A stretch of DNA of 64,000 nt, taken from PALSA-612 sp963711315 (GTDB taxonomy: Bacteria; Actinomycetota; Thermoleophilia; Gaiellales; Gaiellaceae). The notes under the pieces were generated by a model. The model searched no databases. It was not told the DNA's origin and worked only from the letters and a program-made list of their open reading frames with translations. Positions 37,379-46,244 of the stretch are shown here, piece after piece. Location of the stretch: contig CAVQDQ010000002.1 in the NCBI GenBank assembly GCA_963711315.1, positions 124,001-188,000 on the forward strand, written 5' to 3'. Position 1 is the stretch's first letter. Every line of letters starts with the position of its first letter. A program made the translations under genes and the position numbers.

Positions 37379-37741
37379 CTAGCTCGGAGCCGGTGCGGAC
37401 TCGTCGCTCTCCCAGAGGCCGAACGTGTTGCCCTCGGTGTCCTCGCAGATCGCGAAGTAGCCCATGCCGGGCACGGGGCTCTTCCCCATGGCCACGGAGC
37501 CGCCGAACGACTTCACCTTCTCCGCGGTCGCCTCGACGTCGTCGGTGTCGAAGTACACCGTGATGCCCGTCTGACCCTCCTGCCGGGCCTGAAGGGCTCC
37601 GCCGGGCGTGGGCGACTGCGTGATGTGGTACCCGCTGCCCTGGAACTCCTCGAAGTCCCAGCCGAAGAGCGAGTTCCAGAACGACGTCGCGCGTCCGGCG
37701 TCGTCCGCCGGGAACTCGAAGTGCACGAGGTTGCCTGCCAT
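37379..37741 (-). CDS. VOC-superfamily (glyoxalase/bleomycin-resistance-like) protein
   Basis: 120 residues forming two beta-alpha-beta-beta-beta units. HFEFPADDAGRATSFWNSLFGWDFEEF opens the first, and ITVYFDTDDVEATAEKVKSFGG followed by FAICEDTEGNTFGLWE closes the second. A metal site is possible (His near residue 7, Glu in the last strand) but the substrate is unknown. ATG start. Confidence 0.87.
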   Translation of the reverse strand: MAGNLVHFEFPADDAGRATSFWNSLFGWDFEEFQGSGYHITQSPTPGGALQARQEGQTGITVYFDTDDVEATAEKVKSFGGSVAMGKSPVPGMGYFAICEDTEGNTFGLWESDESAPAPS

Positions 37742-37834
37742 GCGTGCTCCTTTCGTGGGATGCTCGAAACCTACAGAACGCGGGTTGACCCGCTGCCGTC
37801 GTGAGAGGAGCCGCGCGAAACCGGACGGTCGGCG

Positions 37835-38347
37835 TTAGCTGCTGATCCGCCCGGGGCGGAGTGGGCGAGCGTGAGCGCTGACCTTCTCGAGCGCGCGAGT
37901 GAGCGCTTTGATGTCGCTGTCGGCGAGGTGGCAGGAGAAGTGCTTGTCGATCGCGTCCCGGTGGTAGCGGCGCGCCTGCTCCATCGTCTCGCGGCCTCGG
38001 TCGGTGAGGACGACGAAGATCGATCGGCGGTCGTGCTCGGGGCGGACGCGGCGGACGAGGCCATCCTCTTCCATTCGATCGACGACGCGGGTGAAGCCGC
38101 TCTTGCTGTAGAGGATGCGCTCGGCGAGCTCGTTCATGCGCAGACCGTCGGGTGTCTCCTCGAGGTGGACGAGGATGTCGTACCAGCGCAGCGGGAGCCC
38201 TGCGTCGCGCTCGAGCTCGGCATCGAGCACGTCGTGGAGTGCGAGCGCACTTTCAAAGTACAGGCGCCAGGCCCGGAGCCGCTCAGGGGAGGGACTTGAC
38301 AAGGATCGCTCCTCATGAGACAGTTCGCTCTGCAACTGTTTGTTCAT
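37835..38347 (-). CDS. MarR-family transcriptional regulator
   Basis: 170 residues. A winged helix-turn-helix with MNELAERILYSKSGFTRVVDRMEEDGLVRRVRPEHDRRSIFVVLTDRG, the diagnostic MarR wing. It is divergent from the cupin gene with a 44-base gap that should hold the operator. It probably represses itself and the cupin gene in response to a small ligand. Confidence 0.93.
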   Translation of the reverse strand: MNKQLQSELSHEERSLSSPSPERLRAWRLYFESALALHDVLDAELERDAGLPLRWYDILVHLEETPDGLRMNELAERILYSKSGFTRVVDRMEEDGLVRRVRPEHDRRSIFVVLTDRGRETMEQARRYHRDAIDKHFSCHLADSDIKALTRALEKVSAHARPLRPGRISS

Positions 38348-38391
38348 CGACGGTTGTACATGATACCAATGCGACGAGGGGAGTGAGTGAG
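38348..38391. promoter_or_regulatory. Divergent MarR/cupin control region
   Basis: Forty-four bases between the starts contain an imperfect inverted repeat, TTGTACATGATACCAA, A+T-richer than its surroundings and a good size for a MarR dimer site. Assignment is by position and symmetry only. Confidence 0.4.
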
Positions 38392-38904
38392 ATGACTGTC
38401 GTTTCTGCAGCGCGTGCGAAGGAGGGTTACTTGCTCGGCAAGGACGAGGGCGAAGCGCACTGGCTGCTGGGGATGCTGGAGATCGTCAAGATCAGCGGCG
38501 CCGACACGAACGGTGAGTACGGGTTGCTCGAGATCACTGTGCGTGCCGGCGAGGGCTCGCCCTGGCACGTCCACCCCGAGGAGGACGAGTGGTTCTACGT
38601 GCTCGAAGGGGAGTTCACCGTCTACGTCGGCGACCGGCGCCTGTCCCTTCCGGCCGGCTCCTTTGCCTTCGGCCCGAAGGGAGTGCCGCACACCTTCATC
38701 GCCGAGACGGAAGGGGCGAAGGCCCTGATCGGCTTCCAGCCTTTCCAGTTCGAGGGCTTCCTGAGAGAAGTCGGCGAACCGGCAACCGAGCGGGTTCTAC
38801 CGCCGCCGCTCGAGGCTCCGCCGGACATGGAACGGCTGTTCCCGATCGCCGAGCGCAACGGCATGGAGATCCTCGGCCCGCCGGGTCCTCCGCCCGGGCA
38901 CTAG
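38392..38904 (+). CDS. Cupin-domain protein
   Basis: 170 residues, single cupin barrel. Motif 1 is SPWHVHPEEDEWFYVLEGEFTVYVG with two His and a Glu as likely metal ligands. Motif 2 is GPKGVPHTFIAETEG with the last His. ATG at 38392. It is divergent from a MarR regulator, so its expression is probably inducible. The substrate is unknown; dioxygenase or binding roles are both possible. Confidence 0.88.
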   Translation: MTVVSAARAKEGYLLGKDEGEAHWLLGMLEIVKISGADTNGEYGLLEITVRAGEGSPWHVHPEEDEWFYVLEGEFTVYVGDRRLSLPAGSFAFGPKGVPHTFIAETEGAKALIGFQPFQFEGFLREVGEPATERVLPPPLEAPPDMERLFPIAERNGMEILGPPGPPPGH

Positions 38905-38940
38905 TCACTCTTACCGGCCGTGAGGCCGCTACGGCGGGCG

Positions 38941-39768
38941 TCACAGATCGAACTGCTGCAGGTCTAGCTCCTCCGCCCGCTCCAACGCGGCGAGGGCGAC
39001 AGCCAGGTCTTGGATGGCGAGGCCGGTCGAATCGAAGGCGGTGATCTCGTCGGCGGAGCGTCGTCCTTCTGCCGTGCCGGCCAGCACGGCGCCGAGATCG
39101 GTGACGTCCTCGCGCGCCAGCGCTCCCGCCTCGACGGCGTGCACGAGCTCGCCGTTGTGGCTGGCCTGCTCCCAGTCGTCGCAGAAGAGGTGCGTCCGCG
39201 CGAGCTCGGCGACGGCGATCTCAGACTTGCCGGGCCCATCGGCACCCATCAGGCTCACGTGCTGGCCGGGCTGAAGGATGCCTTCGACGATCACCGGCTC
39301 ATGCCCGGTCGTCATCGTCACCACGAGGTCAGCAGCGAGTGCCTCCTCGAGTGAGCCCGCCGCCGCCGCGCCGAGCTCGGCTGCGGCCTGCTCGGCGCGC
39401 CGAGCGTCGAGGTCGTAGATAGAAACCTCGCGACCGCGTGCCAGGAAGGTGCGAGCTGCTGCCCGGCCGTTGACGCCCGCCCCGATCACGGCGGCCCTTG
39501 CGGCGTCCGATCGTCCGAGCGTCTCCGCGCCGAGCACGGCAGCGGCTCCAGTGCGCAGTGCGGTCACCGCGGCGGCGTCGAAGCACGCTACGAGCCGCCC
39601 GTCCTCGGCGCTCGACAGCAACACGAGTCCGGTGACCGTTGGCAACCCTTTCGCGGGATTACCGGGAAACGACGTCACCCACTTGAGGGCGGCGTAGCCG
39701 TCGCCCAGGGCCGGCATTGCGCGGAAGTCGCCCGCCGGATAGGCGGGCACGTAGACCTTGGGCGGCAT
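38941..39768 (-). CDS. Ornithine cyclodeaminase / mu-crystallin family protein
   Basis: A Rossmann NAD(P)-binding enzyme: VIGAGVNGRAAARTFLARGREVSIYDLD. Family segments ALKWVTSFPGNPAKGLPTVTGLVLL and LRTGAAAVL precede it. The ATG at 39768 is probably too late: family-like sequence (FSRRDVEAAVSPRRAVEAVREAFIAYARGEWT) continues upstream in the same frame to 39879, directly after the pntB stop, where only CTG could start. So the true start may be CTG or a misread GTG. Members act as ornithine cyclodeaminases, alanine dehydrogenases or ketimine reductases, and the substrate is not decided here. Located just behind pntB. Confidence 0.85.
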   Translation of the reverse strand: MPPKVYVPAYPAGDFRAMPALGDGYAALKWVTSFPGNPAKGLPTVTGLVLLSSAEDGRLVACFDAAAVTALRTGAAAVLGAETLGRSDAARAAVIGAGVNGRAAARTFLARGREVSIYDLDARRAEQAAAELGAAAAGSLEEALAADLVVTMTTGHEPVIVEGILQPGQHVSLMGADGPGKSEIAVAELARTHLFCDDWEQASHNGELVHAVEAGALAREDVTDLGAVLAGTAEGRRSADEITAFDSTGLAIQDLAVALAALERAEELDLQQFDL

Positions 39769-39879
39769 GGTCCACTCGCCGCGGGCATATGCGATGAATG
39801 CCTCGCGGACGGCCTCGACAGCTCGCCTGGGCGAGACGGCCGCCTCGACGTCGCGCCGACTGAAGACGGGGACGCCCAG

Positions 39880-41277
39880 TTAGAGCGCCTTGACTGCGGC
39901 CACGAGCGCCTCGACCGAAGACTTCGCGTCGCCGAACAGCATCGACGTCTTCGGGTCGACGAACAGCGGATTGTCGATCCCGGCGAAGCCCGGGTTCATC
40001 GAGCGCTTGAGCACGACGACGTTCTTCGCATGGTCGACATTGAGAATCGGCATCCCGTAGATGGGGCTGGCCGTGTCGCTGCGCGCGGCCGGGTTCGTCA
40101 CGTCGTTCGCACCGATCACGAGCGCTACGTCCGTCTGCTCGAAGGCCGGGTTGATCTCGTCCATCTCGTGCAGTTGGTCGTACGGGACGTTCGCCTCCGC
40201 GAGCAGGACATTCATGTGCCCCGGCATGCGACCGGCTACGGGATGGATCGCGTAGCGGACGTCAACGCCTTTCTTGGCGAGTTCGTCCGCCAGCTCGCGC
40301 ACCGCGTGCTGCGCCTGGGCGACGGCCAGGCCGTAGCCGGGCACGATGACGACGCGCTGCGAGTACGCAAGCAGGACGGCCACGTCTTCCGCCGTCGTCG
40401 ATTTCACTGCGCCGCCGGAGGCAGCGAGGGCTTCCTCCGTCACCTGCAGTTGCCCGAAGGCACCGAACAGGACATTGGCCACGGAGCGACCCATCGCCTT
40501 GGCCATCATCAGCGTCAGCAACGTGCCAGCGGCGCCGACGAGCATCCCGCTCACGATCAGCACGGTCTGATGGAGCACGAAGCCCGTGGCCGACGCCGCG
40601 ATGCCGGTGAACGCGTTGAGCATGGAGATGACCACCGGCATGTCGGCGCCGCCGATCGGCAGCACGAACAGCACGCCGAAGGCGAGTGCGCCGAGGATCA
40701 GCCCGATGAGCACCGCCTCCTTCTCCACTCCGGCCACGATGGCGATGCCGAGGCCGAGCAGCGCCGCCAGCAGCAGAAGGTTGCCGTACTTCTGGCCGGG
40801 ATAGGTGACCGGCCGCCCGGTCATCAGCTCCTGGAGCTTTGCGAAGGCGATCATGCTGCCCGCGAACGACACGGAGCCGATGAGCGCCGAGAGCACGATG
40901 GCGACGGAGACGTTGAGGTCGAGGTCGCCGGGCGCCGCGATCGAGTCGTGGAAGTCCGCCAGGGCGATCAACGCTGCCGCACCGCCGCCGACGCCGTTGA
41001 ACAGCGCCACCATCTGCGGCATCGCCGTCATCTTCACGGCGCGCGCGGCGTACGCGCCGATAGGCGCGGTCACCGCCATGACGATGATCACCCAGACGAA
41101 CTGGCCGGAGTCGAGGCCGGGCAGGAAGAACGTCGCAACGATGGCAATCGCCATGCCGACAGCGCCGACCCAGTTGCCGTGCCTTGCCCTTGCCGGATCG
41201 GAGAGAAAGCGCAAAGCGACGATGAAGGAAACGATCGTGACGATGTACGCCAGCGACACCCAGTCGCCGCGGCTCAT
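39880..41277 (-). CDS. pntB: NAD(P) transhydrogenase subunit beta
   Basis: 465 residues. About nine membrane helices (domain II) are followed by the NADP(H)-binding domain III: VVIVPGYGLAVAQAQHAV, MPGHMNVLLAEANVPYD, VIGANDVTNPAA and GFAGIDNPLF. It uses the proton motive force to make NADPH from NADH. Overlaps the upstream small alpha-2 gene by four bases. Confidence 0.96.
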   Translation of the reverse strand: MSRGDWVSLAYIVTIVSFIVALRFLSDPARARHGNWVGAVGMAIAIVATFFLPGLDSGQFVWVIIVMAVTAPIGAYAARAVKMTAMPQMVALFNGVGGGAAALIALADFHDSIAAPGDLDLNVSVAIVLSALIGSVSFAGSMIAFAKLQELMTGRPVTYPGQKYGNLLLLAALLGLGIAIVAGVEKEAVLIGLILGALAFGVLFVLPIGGADMPVVISMLNAFTGIAASATGFVLHQTVLIVSGMLVGAAGTLLTLMMAKAMGRSVANVLFGAFGQLQVTEEALAASGGAVKSTTAEDVAVLLAYSQRVVIVPGYGLAVAQAQHAVRELADELAKKGVDVRYAIHPVAGRMPGHMNVLLAEANVPYDQLHEMDEINPAFEQTDVALVIGANDVTNPAARSDTASPIYGMPILNVDHAKNVVVLKRSMNPGFAGIDNPLFVDPKTSMLFGDAKSSVEALVAAVKAL

Positions 41278-41585
41278 TCCTCGGGCTCCTTCTTGGGCGG
41301 CTCACGGCGCTTGAACATCTGCAGCATCCGGTCGGTGACGACGAAGCCGCCGACGACGTTGCCCGTGCCCAGCGCGACCGCCGCGAGCGCCACGATCCGC
41401 ACCCAGCCGGTCGTGTCGGGCAGCGAGGCGACGATGATCGCGCCGACGACGATGATGCCGTGGATGGCGTTCGACCCGGACATGAGGGGTGTATGCAGGA
41501 GCGTCGGCACCTTGGAGACGACCTCGTAGCCGAGGAATGCCGCCAGGATCAGCACCGTCAGCTCGATGAGGAACGACGTCGTCAT
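41274..41585 (-). CDS. pntA2: NAD(P) transhydrogenase subunit alpha, membrane part (alpha-2)
   Basis: 103 residues with three or four membrane helices (FLIELTVLILAAFLGYEVV, TPLMSGSNAIHGIIVVGAI, VVGGFVVTDRML) and a charged C-terminus. In this three-gene arrangement the alpha subunit is split into soluble and membrane proteins, as in Rhodospirillum and many Actinobacteria. Overlaps both neighbours by four bases. Confidence 0.94.
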   Translation of the reverse strand: MTTSFLIELTVLILAAFLGYEVVSKVPTLLHTPLMSGSNAIHGIIVVGAIIVASLPDTTGWVRIVALAAVALGTGNVVGGFVVTDRMLQMFKRREPPKKEPEE

Positions 41586-42670
41586 GCCGCGGCCTCCTTC
41601 CGGGTCACGCAGGCGCCGGCGGTGATCTCGTCGTCCCAGTCGAGCTTGAGCTCGCCCTCGGGCGCGAGATGCTGGAGCAGCGCCATGACGTTCCGGGCGT
41701 ACAGCTGGCTCGCGTGGGCGGGCATCGTGCTGGGGAGGTTGACGAGGCCGACGATGGTGACGCCGCTCTCCACGGTTTCCTCGCCGGGCTTGGTGAGCTC
41801 GCAGTTGCCGCCCGTCTCCGCCGCCAGATCGACGATGACGGAGCCGGGCCGCATCGCACGCACGGCGCTCGCGGGTATGAGCTTCGGCGCCGGACGGCCG
41901 GGGACGGCGGCTGTGGTGATCACGACGTCGAACTCCGGCAGCCGCTCCTCGAGCGCAGCCTGCTGCTGCGCCTGCTGCTCCGGGGTCAACTCAGCCGCGT
42001 AGCCGCCTTCGGTCTCCTCGCCGCGGATGCCGAGGTCGAGGAATGTTGCGCCGAGTGACTCCACCTGCTCCTTCACGACGGGCCGCACGTCGAAGCCTGA
42101 GACGACGGCGCCGAGCCGCCGCGCGGTAGCGAGAGCCTGAAGGCCGGCGACGCCTGCGCCCAGCACGAGCACCTTCGCCGGCGGTACGGTGCCCGCCGCG
42201 GTCGTCAACATCGGAAAGAACTTCGGCAATCGCTCCGCCGCGAGCAGCACGGCCTTGTAACCGGACACGGTCGCCTGCGACGAGAGTGCGTCCATGGGCT
42301 GTGCGCGCGTGATGCGTGGGATCGACTCCATGGCGAACGCGACTACGCCTTGAGTGCGCAGTCGCTCGACGCCCTCCGCGTCCGTGAGCGGCTGAAGGAA
42401 GGCGATGAGAACGTCACCGCTCCTGAGCTTCCCGATCTGCTCGGCTGAAGGCTTCTGCACCATGACGACGGCCTCGGCAGCGCCCAGCACGTCGTCGACC
42501 ATGCTCGCGCCGGCCGCCTCGTATACGGAGTCCGGGAAGCCGGCAGCGTCGCCCGCGCCGCGCTCTACGACGATAGTGAAGCCGGCGCCGGTCAGGCGTG
42601 AAACGATGTCGGGGACGAGCGCGACGCGGCGCTCGCCAGGCGCCGTCTCTCTCGGGACCCCCACCTGCAT
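41582..42670 (-). CDS. pntA1: NAD(P) transhydrogenase subunit alpha, soluble part (alpha-1)
   Basis: 362 residues, the NAD(H)-binding domain I, related to alanine dehydrogenase: VGVPRETAPGERRVALVPD at the N-terminus, VLVLGAGVAGLQALATARRLGA for NAD binding, and the RQD-like loop replaced by ALSSQATVSGYKA. First gene of the pnt operon. Its start overlaps by two bases with the divergent HD-GYP start (42669), so their promoters must lie inside each other's coding sequence. Confidence 0.94.
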   Translation of the reverse strand: MQVGVPRETAPGERRVALVPDIVSRLTGAGFTIVVERGAGDAAGFPDSVYEAAGASMVDDVLGAAEAVVMVQKPSAEQIGKLRSGDVLIAFLQPLTDAEGVERLRTQGVVAFAMESIPRITRAQPMDALSSQATVSGYKAVLLAAERLPKFFPMLTTAAGTVPPAKVLVLGAGVAGLQALATARRLGAVVSGFDVRPVVKEQVESLGATFLDLGIRGEETEGGYAAELTPEQQAQQQAALEERLPEFDVVITTAAVPGRPAPKLIPASAVRAMRPGSVIVDLAAETGGNCELTKPGEETVESGVTIVGLVNLPSTMPAHASQLYARNVMALLQHLAPEGELKLDWDDEITAGACVTRKEAAA

Positions 42671-43334
42671 GCCGGCGCAACTCTACGCGAGCGGCGAGCA
42701 GTGTCTTCGTGGAAGGGAACTTGCGTGGTGCCTGGAATCACGAGCGATGGCGCTCATGGACCTCGCGCGCGCTATAGAGGCTCGTGACCCGTACTCGTCC
42801 GGGCATGCGGCTCGCGTGACGGCAATCGCAGAGGTAATCGCCGCGCGTCTCGGTTGGGACGAGGAGCAGATCGACGTGCTGCGGATCGGGGCGGCGCTAC
42901 ACGACATCGGCAAGCTCGCCGTGCCCGACAGCGTCCTCCGCAAGCCCGGGCCGCTCAACGAGGCTGAGCTCGATCACGTCCGCGCTCATCCTCAGGAAGG
43001 TGCGCGCATGCTGGGCCTGGTGGGGACGCTGCGTGCGGCGGTGCCGTGCGTACTCCACCACCACGAGCGCTGGGACGGACACGGGTATCCGACAGGCAGA
43101 GCGGGAGAGGAGATCCCGATCGAGGCCCGCGTGCTCGCCGTCGCCGACGCGTACGACGCGATGACCTCCGACCGGCCCTACCGGCGCGCTTTGAGTCAGA
43201 TACGGGCGGTCTCGGAGCTCGAGCGCTGCGCGGGCACGCAGTTCGATCCCGACGTGGTCGCTGTCTTCGCCGAGGCCTGGCGGCAGGGTGGGTTCGAGCT
43301 CCCCGCGGCCATTCCGCGCGCCGCCGCCTCCTGA
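42669..43334 (+). CDS. HD-GYP domain phosphodiesterase-like protein
   Basis: 222 residues, a stand-alone HD-GYP domain. HAARVTAIAEVIAARLGW, the HD of ALHDIGKLAVPD, HPQEGARML, HHHERWDGHGYPTG (GYP) and ADAYDAMTSDRPYR are all present, so c-di-GMP hydrolysis is plausible. No receiver or sensor domain is fused. ATG 42669; divergent from pntA1. Confidence 0.92.
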   Translation: MPAQLYASGEQCLRGRELAWCLESRAMALMDLARAIEARDPYSSGHAARVTAIAEVIAARLGWDEEQIDVLRIGAALHDIGKLAVPDSVLRKPGPLNEAELDHVRAHPQEGARMLGLVGTLRAAVPCVLHHHERWDGHGYPTGRAGEEIPIEARVLAVADAYDAMTSDRPYRRALSQIRAVSELERCAGTQFDPDVVAVFAEAWRQGGFELPAAIPRAAAS

Positions 43335-43356
43335 ACGCCCGCGCTACCCTTCCGCC

Positions 43357-44013
43357 GTGAAGCTCGTCGCCGGTGCGGCCGTCGTGATGATCGCCGGCAC
43401 GCTGGCGTTGGGGCTGGGCGAGCGCGCGCCGGCCGCGACGGAAACGGTGACGATCTCCTTTCAGCGCTACTTCGACCAATCGTGCGGCTGCTGGAAGATG
43501 CGCTTCTTCGGCAAGATCTCGAGCACGGCGCCGAACGAGTACGTCGGACTCCTCCAGCAGAGCTGTGGCGCGAAGTACCCGACCGCGGTCGCCGGGACGC
43601 AATCGCTGCCCGGCGGAGAGTGGGAGACGGATACGTATTTCGGCGGGTCGAGCGCGGCGTACCGCGCCAGCTGGAACGGCGAGCTGAGCAAGCCGGTCGC
43701 CTACCGGCCGCCGCTCGCGCCGCAGGTGAAGCGGCTGGCGGCGGGAAAGTACCGCGTGTCGGTCCTCTCATGGGCCCTTGAAGGCAAACCGCAGAACATG
43801 CAGGGGGACGCCATCCACCTTCAGCGGCTGACCGCCGGTCAGTGGAAGGCGTTCCGGGTCGCGGAGCTCACTCCACGGCCGGGCCCGTCGGCTCCCAAGA
43901 CGTACGCCGCGACGTTCACCGTCCCGAGAGGCCTGGAGCTGCGGGCATTCCTGCCGGCGAAGAGCGCAAAGCCCTGCTTCGCGGCAGGATCCTCTGCGCC
44001 ATTCCACTCGTAG
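43357..44013 (+). CDS. Secreted protein, founder of a duplicated local domain
   Basis: 218 residues with an N-terminal hydrophobic signal (VKLVAGAAVVMIAGTLALGLG). The mature domain is not recognised, but it is clearly similar to the C-terminal half of the protein at 44395-45668. Shared elements are an ISFQR/IAYQR strand, RFFG-K/Q-ISS, NEYV/DEYV, a W-N-x-ELS segment, KPPL-like, LQRL-x-AGQW and FTVPRGLxLRAFxPAK. Two Cys in CGCWKM plus others suggest a disulphide. GTG start. Function unknown; the sigma factor next door suggests envelope sensing. Confidence 0.7.
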   Translation: MKLVAGAAVVMIAGTLALGLGERAPAATETVTISFQRYFDQSCGCWKMRFFGKISSTAPNEYVGLLQQSCGAKYPTAVAGTQSLPGGEWETDTYFGGSSAAYRASWNGELSKPVAYRPPLAPQVKRLAAGKYRVSVLSWALEGKPQNMQGDAIHLQRLTAGQWKAFRVAELTPRPGPSAPKTYAATFTVPRGLELRAFLPAKSAKPCFAAGSSAPFHS

Positions 44014-44066
44014 TACCGCGATCCGTGAGGGATGCGACGCCGTACGCTCGTGCGTAGAAGGAACGC

Positions 44067-44405
44067 ATGCGGCGACGTCCAGACACCGAGCTGATCGGCC
44101 TCGCTCGCAAAGGGTCGGCAGAGGCAGCCGGCGCGCTCTTCGACCGTTACTGGGAGCACGCGTGGCGGGCTGCCTACGCCGTCACTGCCGACCGGGCCAT
44201 GGCGGACGATGCAGCGCAGGACGCGGTGCAGCGCGCGTTCGGCGCGCTCGACCGCTTCGACGACGCGCGCCCCTTTGGTCCCTGGCTGAAGCGGATCGCG
44301 GCAAACAGGGGAGCTCGGCGTTCCCGTAGGAACGGTCGCCGCCTCTCGACTGAGTCGAGGCCTGTGCAGCTCCGCGCAGTGCTGGAGGAAGAGCATGTCG
44401 CCTGA
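44067..44405 (+). CDS. ECF sigma factor with internal deletion and frame disturbance
   Basis: 112 residues as read, far below the usual 160-190. Region 2 is clear (ALFDRYWEHAWRAAYAVTADRAMADDAAQDAVQRAFGALDRFDDARPFGPWLKRIAANR). Then region 4's recognition helix appears abruptly in another frame (ELGVPVGTVAASRLSRG, about 44311-44364), and the last residues (QLRAVLEEEHV) return to the first frame. The linker and first half of region 4 are missing, so this is a damaged gene or an assembly collapse. It overlaps the next gene's ATG, the usual sigma/anti-sigma layout. Confidence 0.75.
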   Translation: MRRRPDTELIGLARKGSAEAAGALFDRYWEHAWRAAYAVTADRAMADDAAQDAVQRAFGALDRFDDARPFGPWLKRIAANRGARRSRRNGRRLSTESRPVQLRAVLEEEHVA

Positions 44406-45668
44406 CCTGGAGCGACGCCTCCGCGACGGCGGCGAGGGGCTGCAGGACCTGATGCGCCGGTGACGAAGCGGGCGCGCGAGGCGGCGCTTGCCGCCGTCTC
44501 GAGGCCCCGCGGCGGGAGCGCACGCGCGGTCGCGATCGGCGGCACCCTCCTGGCGGCGGTCGCAGTCGGCGTTGTCATCGGCTCGTTCGCGTTTGCCGGG
44601 CGAGGGACGGCAGGTGAGCCACGGGGGCTCGGCTTCCTGCCGGCAGAGGGTTGGACAGTGCTCCAGTCGGGCACGCCCGCGACGCCGGATCGCCCCGGAG
44701 TCGCGGTGGCCGCCAACGTGCCGCTGCACCCGCAGGACACGGTCGACGGCTTCCCGTACTCGACGTTGCGGTCACTGCCGCCGCACGGTGTCGTGCTCGT
44801 TGCGAGCTTCATGCGTCTCAGCGATCCGCACGGAGCATCCCAGCAGTTGCCGCTCTCGCTTCGCGAGGCAGAGCCGTACATCCGCTACGGCGGCGAGGTG
44901 CGGCCTGAGCGGCCGCTCGGGCAGTACGAGCTGCGCGCCATGGTGGAGGGCTACGCGGTCGAGGTCCAGGCGTACTTCGGGACCCGTGAGCCGCCTTCAG
45001 CGCAGCTCGCCGAAGCGCAGGGACAGCTCGATCGCCTGGTGGTGTCCCCGAAAGAGGACGCACCCGCCCTGCGAGCGCCCACCCGCAGCAAGGCAGTCAC
45101 GATCGCGTACCAGCGCTTCTGGTACCCGCCGGGCCGGTACTTCGCGCTGCGCTTCTTCGGGCAGATCTCGAGCGGCGCCGCGGACGAGTACGTCTTCGTG
45201 ATGCACAAACCCTGCCGCGCGACGAACTCGACGTCGATTGCCGGCGCGACCACGACCGCAGGGGCGGCTGGGAAGTCCAGCCAACGTTCCCGCCCGGGGC
45301 CGGTGAGTACTGCGCGCGCTGGAACGACGAGCTCTCGGAGTCAGTTGTGTACAAGCCTCCCCTGGTCCCCAACGTGTACAAGCGGCCGAAGCGGACGGTC
45401 CGCGCGGAGGTGTACTCCTTTGTCCGGTCCGGGCGCCAAGCCCGTGATCCTGACCGGCCGATGGATCGAGCTGCAGCGACTCAACGCCGCCGGACAGTGG
45501 ATCCGCATACGGTGTGGGAAGCTCGCCGGATTCGGGGCGAACCTCTACAACAGGACGTACTTCGCGAACTTCACCGTTCCGAGGGGGCTGACGCTGCGGG
45601 CGTTCGTGCCTGCCAAGACGGCAGTCCCATACTGGACCTCCGCCGTCTCGAAGACCTTCAAGTCCTAA
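44395..45668 (+). CDS. Membrane-anchored protein with duplicated extracellular domain (anti-sigma-like position; frame breaks)
   Basis: Starts at ATG 44395 inside the sigma gene (SPDLERRLRDGGEGLQD). One missing C near 44449 shifts frame to DAPVTKRAREAALAAV. A membrane helix follows (AVAIGGTLLAAVAVGVVIGSFAFA), then a unique domain and, from about 45090, a domain homologous to the secreted protein at 43357-44013. Two compensating shifts (about 45255 and 45430) hide a good alternative reading there (GWEVQPTFPPGAGEYCARWNDELS). About 424 residues in all. The arrangement suggests a transmembrane partner of the sigma factor, but no known anti-sigma domain is recognised. Confidence 0.7.
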
Positions 45669-45677
45669 CGCAGGGCG

Positions 45678-46244
45678 CTACTTCTCCTTGGCCTCGCAGG
45701 TCTTCGAGCCACGGATCCAGCCCGCGCCTCCGCCGACCTCGCCGACCGCCATCGCGCGGCCGCTCTTGGCCAGGCGAACGACGACTTTCGTCCGGGACCC
45801 TTGTTGGGTCGTAGAGATGAGCAACGGGCCAGTCTCGAGGCAGCCGAACTTCCGCCCGAACGCCCATCCATCCTTCACGCGCGTGATCGGGCCCAGCCCG
45901 GCGAGCGACGGCTCCTTCAGCGTCCGCTTGATCACCGTGCAGCGCGACGAGGGCCTTGCGTTCGTGCCGGTGGCCCAGCCGTAGATGTTGAGCCCATGCT
46001 GGGCTGCAAAGCCGCCCAGGCTCCAGACGACGATGATCGACTTCTTCCTTGGTGCGCCTACGGATCCGAGAGCCTCGAGGTTCCAGCCCCAGTCGCGATC
46101 CCCGATCAGCTGGATGTTGAACGACCCCCACACCTGATTGCACGTGTAGCTCGTCGTCGCCGATGATGTCGCGTTGCCGACGGCCACGGGCAACGCCGCC
46201 GCCGCGACCACAGCGGCGAGCAGCGCTTTCAGAGCGTTGCCCAT
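45678..46244 (-). CDS. Secreted hypothetical protein
   Basis: 188 residues beginning with a signal peptide (MGNALKALLAAVVAAAALPVAVGNA). The mature protein contains four Cys (TCNQVWG, RCTVIKR, GCLETG, TCEAKEK), suggesting two disulphides, and beta-strand-like segments. Family not recognised. It converges with the sigma cluster and overlaps the dehydrogenase gene behind it by 16 bases, so both are probably on one transcript. Confidence 0.6.
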   Translation of the reverse strand: MGNALKALLAAVVAAAALPVAVGNATSSATTSYTCNQVWGSFNIQLIGDRDWGWNLEALGSVGAPRKKSIIVVWSLGGFAAQHGLNIYGWATGTNARPSSRCTVIKRTLKEPSLAGLGPITRVKDGWAFGRKFGCLETGPLLISTTQQGSRTKVVVRLAKSGRAMAVGEVGGGAGWIRGSKTCEAKEK

